Part shown: positions 60,470 through 64,000 of the stretch, piece by piece
How positions within the stretch are numbered: the stretch's first letter is position 1
Layout: every line of letters begins with the position of its first letter
Source: Hydractinia symbiolongicarpus
Taxonomy: Eukaryota; Cnidaria; Hydrozoa; Anthoathecata; Hydractiniidae
Direction of reading: 5' to 3'
DNA: 64,000 nt
Assembly (NCBI RefSeq): GCF_029227915.1
Contig: NC_079877.1
Span: 13,885,351 to 13,949,350 of the forward strand
Translations under genes and position numbers: made by a program
Notes under the pieces: model-generated
Seen by the model: the letters and a program-made list of their open reading frames with translations, nothing else
Told to the model about the DNA's origin: nothing
The model's database searches: none

Positions 60470-63030
60470 AGGCTGAGGAAAACGTTTTTGTATAAAATAT
60501 ACAAGATTTAATGTTGGTTACATATCCATGCACAAACAGAAACGATATTTTGCATAATATACTGTCGCAAAGAGACTTATAGAAAGTCGTAATATCAGCC
60601 AATCTGAGGGAACACACTGTACTATAGAATGGTCAAGCATTAACATGGCATAAACAGCCCTACACAAATAAAAATGATAATTTGGATAAATGGCGTTCCG
60701 CGAAAATACATATTCAAGTCCCAATATCAGCTAATCTAAGGAAACACGCTTTTCTATAAAATAGACAAGGTTTAAGTTCGGATACACATCCATACACAAA
60801 CAGAAACGAGATTTTGCTCAAATACCCCTTTGCAAAAGGACATATTACCGGCCCTATTGTACGCTAAACAAAGAGATGGTTTTGTACTATTGGACAGGCG
60901 GTAGTTTTCTATGGTCATCGATAACCAATAGAAATGATATTTTGGACTAATACCCTCCCGCCAAATCACATATCAGAAATCATAAAGAATTCCAATCTGA
61001 GGCAAGCCATTATACTACACATTTAACAGGCCGTTATCCATACAGCCGTAGAAACAAGTATCCTCGGGCTACTTAAGGCCAGTCCTTTTTTATTTCAGGG
61101 TCATTTTCAACAACTCAAGTTGTAAAGATTGTGGCATAATTTATTGGCCACCATATCATTATATGAATAGTGAAACGCAGAATTCACCTTTTGTGAAAAA
61201 TTTTGATGACGTCATATGCCATAAACGCGCTTTACCCGCCGTTTCTTTTAAGCGGTTTTCCGCATTAAAGGGTCTTTAATTTCGCGGGAAGTAGCATAAA
61301 AGTAAGTCTTGGCATGAAGTGTCTTTCGAATACTCTGTATCAAATTGAAATATTTACCCCCTGCGAAGATATGACGTAGTGAATTTCAAAAAATAGCTTT
61401 GGATTTACTAGAATGCGCGTTTTCGACATTTTGGCGATGTATATAAACTTACGACAGGGTTAACCTGTAAATAGACCACGTAAGACGCGCTTTTACACCC
61501 TTTGTCGCAGAAATTGTGGTTGTTCAATGACGCGGAAAACCGCTTAAAAAAGCGCGGGAAAAGCGCGTTTTTGGCATATGAAGTCATCAAAATTTCTCGG
61601 AAAAAGTGAATTCTGCGTTTTACTATTCATATAATGATATACTGGCCAATAAATTATGCTAGATTCTTTATAACTTGAGATATTGAAAATGACCCTCAAA
61701 AAAAAAAAAGGAATGGCCTTAAGTAGCCCGAGTCCATCCTGGAAATAACGTATCAAAAGTCCTAAAGTAGACCAGTCAATGCAAAGACATTACATAGTGA
61801 AAAAAACAACCATTGAGGTTGGGTATACATCCATTTACCAATAGAAATGATGTTTTGGCAAAATACTCCTCTGCGAAATGACACATAGTCCTACAGCATA
61901 TCAACAAAGGGAAGACCTTACACTATAAACCAAAATAACATTGATGTTGGATAACAATCCGTACACAACTAGACAATATGTCTTGGCCAAATACCCTCCC
62001 GCGAAAGGACATATTAAAAGTCCTGAAGCACGCCAATCAAGAGAAGACTTTATACTTTAAACTAAACAAACACTGATGTTGGATACACGTCAATACACAA
62101 AGAGACACTATATTTTGGAATCTACCTTTGAAATATACCTTACCGCGATATAAAAAAATGAAAGTTCTAAAGCAGACTAATCAATATGCAGATTTTACAC
62201 TGTAATTGAACAAATATTGAGGTTGGATACACATCCATACACCAATAGAAATGATATTTGGGCTAAATACCCTCCAAGAAAACGACACATCAAAAGTCCT
62301 AAAGTAGACTAATTAAAGGAAAGACTTTTCAATATAAACCAAACCAACACTATAGACACTATACTTTGGACGAATACCCTTCCGCGAAAAGATATATAAA
62401 AGTCCTAAGGCATGCCAATCAAGAGAAGACTTTATATTTTAAATTCAGTGAGGTTGGGTGCACATCCATGCACCAATAGAAACCATATTCTGGACAAATA
62501 CCCCTCGCAAATGACACAGTAAAAGTCTTAAAGCTGTTAGATTTGAGGGAAGATATATAGTATGCGATAAAAAGGCGGTATTCTTCTATACCTATGCATA
62601 TGCAATAGAGACGACATTTTGGAGTGATAGCTTGGCACAACCTTATTTAAAATTGACCTAATAGATCTGTTCAAATAAAGGCTCACTAAACCAGTAAGTG
62701 AATGGGTTTTACACTGTACCCTACACAAACACTAATGCTGGATATACATCCATACACAAATAGAAACAATATTATGGAGAAATACCCTCCCTGGAAATGA
62801 CGCATCAACAGTCCTAAAGCATACCAATCAATGCAAAGGCTTTACACTATAAACTAATTTTGAGAAAATACCCTCCGCGAAAGCTAATTAGTAAGAAGCC
62901 TTTACACTATACATTGAACTGGCTGTAATGTTCTGTACTCGTCCATACACCAGTAGAAACGATATTTTCGACAAAAATTCTCCCGCGAAAAAACGTCCTA
63001 AAGCATGCCAATCAAGAAAATCAGTGGGAT
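60470..63030. repeat. Degenerate satellite, about 130-bp period
   Basis: The recurring order is ACATCCATACACAAATAGAA, ACGATATTTTGGACAAATAC, CCTCCCGCGAAATGACA, AAAAGTCCTAAAGCATGCCA, ATCAA.G.AAGACTTTACAC and TATAAACC. Around 14 copies remain, with spacings between about 105 and 145 bp. They are strongly diverged and none codes. It is interrupted by the foldback element 61063-61732. Confidence 0.75.
61063..61732. mobile_element. 670-bp foldback element in the satellite
   Basis: Both ends start CTCGGGCTACTTAAGGCCA, followed by matching AGGGTCATTTTCAA, CATAATTTATTGGCCA, ATCATTATATGAATAGT, CGCAGAATTCAC and TTTTAAGCGGTTTTCCGC segments. This gives inverted repeats of about 215 bp around a centre of about 240 bp. 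The satellite resumes on the right (AAAAGTCCTAAAG at 61753), showing the element inserted into it. Confidence 0.85.
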
Positions 63031-63120
63031 ATACGATCGCGGTGAAGAGCGGTCATGCAGCAGTGACAAAGGACGATTTTACAATTTCTTTTAAAGTCAA
63101 ACAACTCAGCAATTATTAAA

Positions 63121-63237
63121 CTAGTCTTTAACCCGTGGAAGAATCCATGGGGTCGCCCGTCCTTCATATATCGCATTTCGTGTTTTCGTAACAGGACGCG
63201 TCTTAAGTGGCAGACAGACAGACGAAGGCTATTATTA
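63121..63237 (+). repeat. CTAGTC..CCCGTCC repeat, copy
   Basis: CTAGTCTTTAACCCGTGGAA, GGGGTCGCCCGTCCTTCATA, CGCATTTCGTG, GGCAGACAGACAGACG and a TATTATTAAA end. Same family as 53516-53660. Confidence 0.7.
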
Positions 63238-64000
63238 AAGAGAAGAAAGACAACACAACCATTACTTCATTTCTGACAGAATATAAATGATTCCACAACA
63301 GATTGTGGATTTTTAACGCTTTTGTAATTAAAATGCATCGAACCCGTTGATGATAATTTCTGCTTCGTTGCTTAAACGGTGGTAAAGTTGAACGATCCAG
63401 GAAGTGTGCACTGGTTTTAAATCTGACAACTTTCAGGAATCTTTACATCCGCAGGATCAATGCCTTGTTTTAACTGAATTGCCAGTTGATTTGAAAACTT
63501 TTCATTGTACAAACTTTTTGGTATTTGTTTTTAGCTGTATATTAGCTGATTGAAGTTTTAATAAGAAATAACAAAAATCCAAAATAGGCAAAATTTTCAT
63601 CGAACAAATTTTTTTCTCGGACAAAAAAATGACGAAAATTTCAGGTGTCCGGCGAAAAATTTTGTCCGACAAAGTTTTCGTCCGATAAATTAAAAACACA
63701 GAAAACAACCCGTCGTTACCCCGTACAGCTAAAAAATTTTTAGCAATTTTATTTTGCGGAATAAGTCTTCATAACAGTAAAAGAAGGTGTAGCTACTTAC
63801 CTCCATTTTTTGTAGCTAGCTAAACTGTATCGCACATGCTTCTAGGCCTAATAGGCTTTTCAAAAAACCTGCATTGCATCTTTGGTTTACAGAACACAGA
63901 ATACACTCTGCCAAAAGGGTAGGTTAAGCCACAAGTAACTGTGTTAACGGGCGTTGAACACCCGGATAAGTGATTAATAAGAACCGTCAACTGCGCCACA
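63238..64000. other. No gene recognised
   Basis: AT-rich DNA. Between 63590 and 63690 there are degenerate direct and inverted copies of TTTTGTCCGACAAA/TTTTCGTCCGATAAA, probably a MITE relic. Confidence 0.4.

Overview
This is a eukaryotic, AT-rich window from an animal nuclear genome. Genes are split into many short exons with GT-AG introns. One gene encodes the ciliary basal-body protein CEP164, so the organism makes cilia. The mix of CR1-type LINEs, a THAP/P2X7-tail gene and many small inverted-repeat transposons suggests a cnidarian, perhaps a hydrozoan. That taxonomic guess is inference; no marker in the window proves it.

Layout. Positions 205-12403 (minus strand) hold a CEP164 gene that I could assemble as 19 phase-consistent coding exons (about 1063 residues), including its N-terminal WW domain, coiled coils and conserved C-terminal block. 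Its last intron contains a 24-unit, 21-bp minisatellite, and its first intron holds two dispersed repeats. A possible tiny divergent gene starts at 13042 near a YY1-like motif. Positions 13-36 kb are gene-poor: several MITE-like elements, an orphan THAP half-domain (18480-18666), a broken THAP plus P2X7-tail gene (20043-22753), LINE 3' tails, a small hypothetical ORF (25937-26188) and a BEL/Pao gag-like coding segment (27498-28379).

Positions 36159-52270 (minus strand) hold a full-length ABCC/MRP1-type transporter, assembled as 20 exons (4437 nt, about 1478 residues) with every splice phase agreeing. Its first exon encodes a Src-like SH3 domain where MRP1 proteins normally carry the TMD0 membrane domain. 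This SH3-ABC transporter fusion is the most unusual thing in the window. A 69-nt in-frame candidate cassette exon lies in its last transmembrane region.

Positions 55.6-59.65 kb are a CR1-clade LINE (minus strand) with an SGNH-esterase ORF1 and an endonuclease/reverse-transcriptase ORF2 broken by two frameshifts. Positions 59.6-63 kb are degenerate tandem repeats (a satellite of about 130 bp period) into which a 670-bp foldback element with arms of about 215 bp has inserted. The rest to 64000 shows only repeat fragments.

All gene models were read by eye from splice signals, reading phase and remembered protein families; no alignment or transcript data were available.
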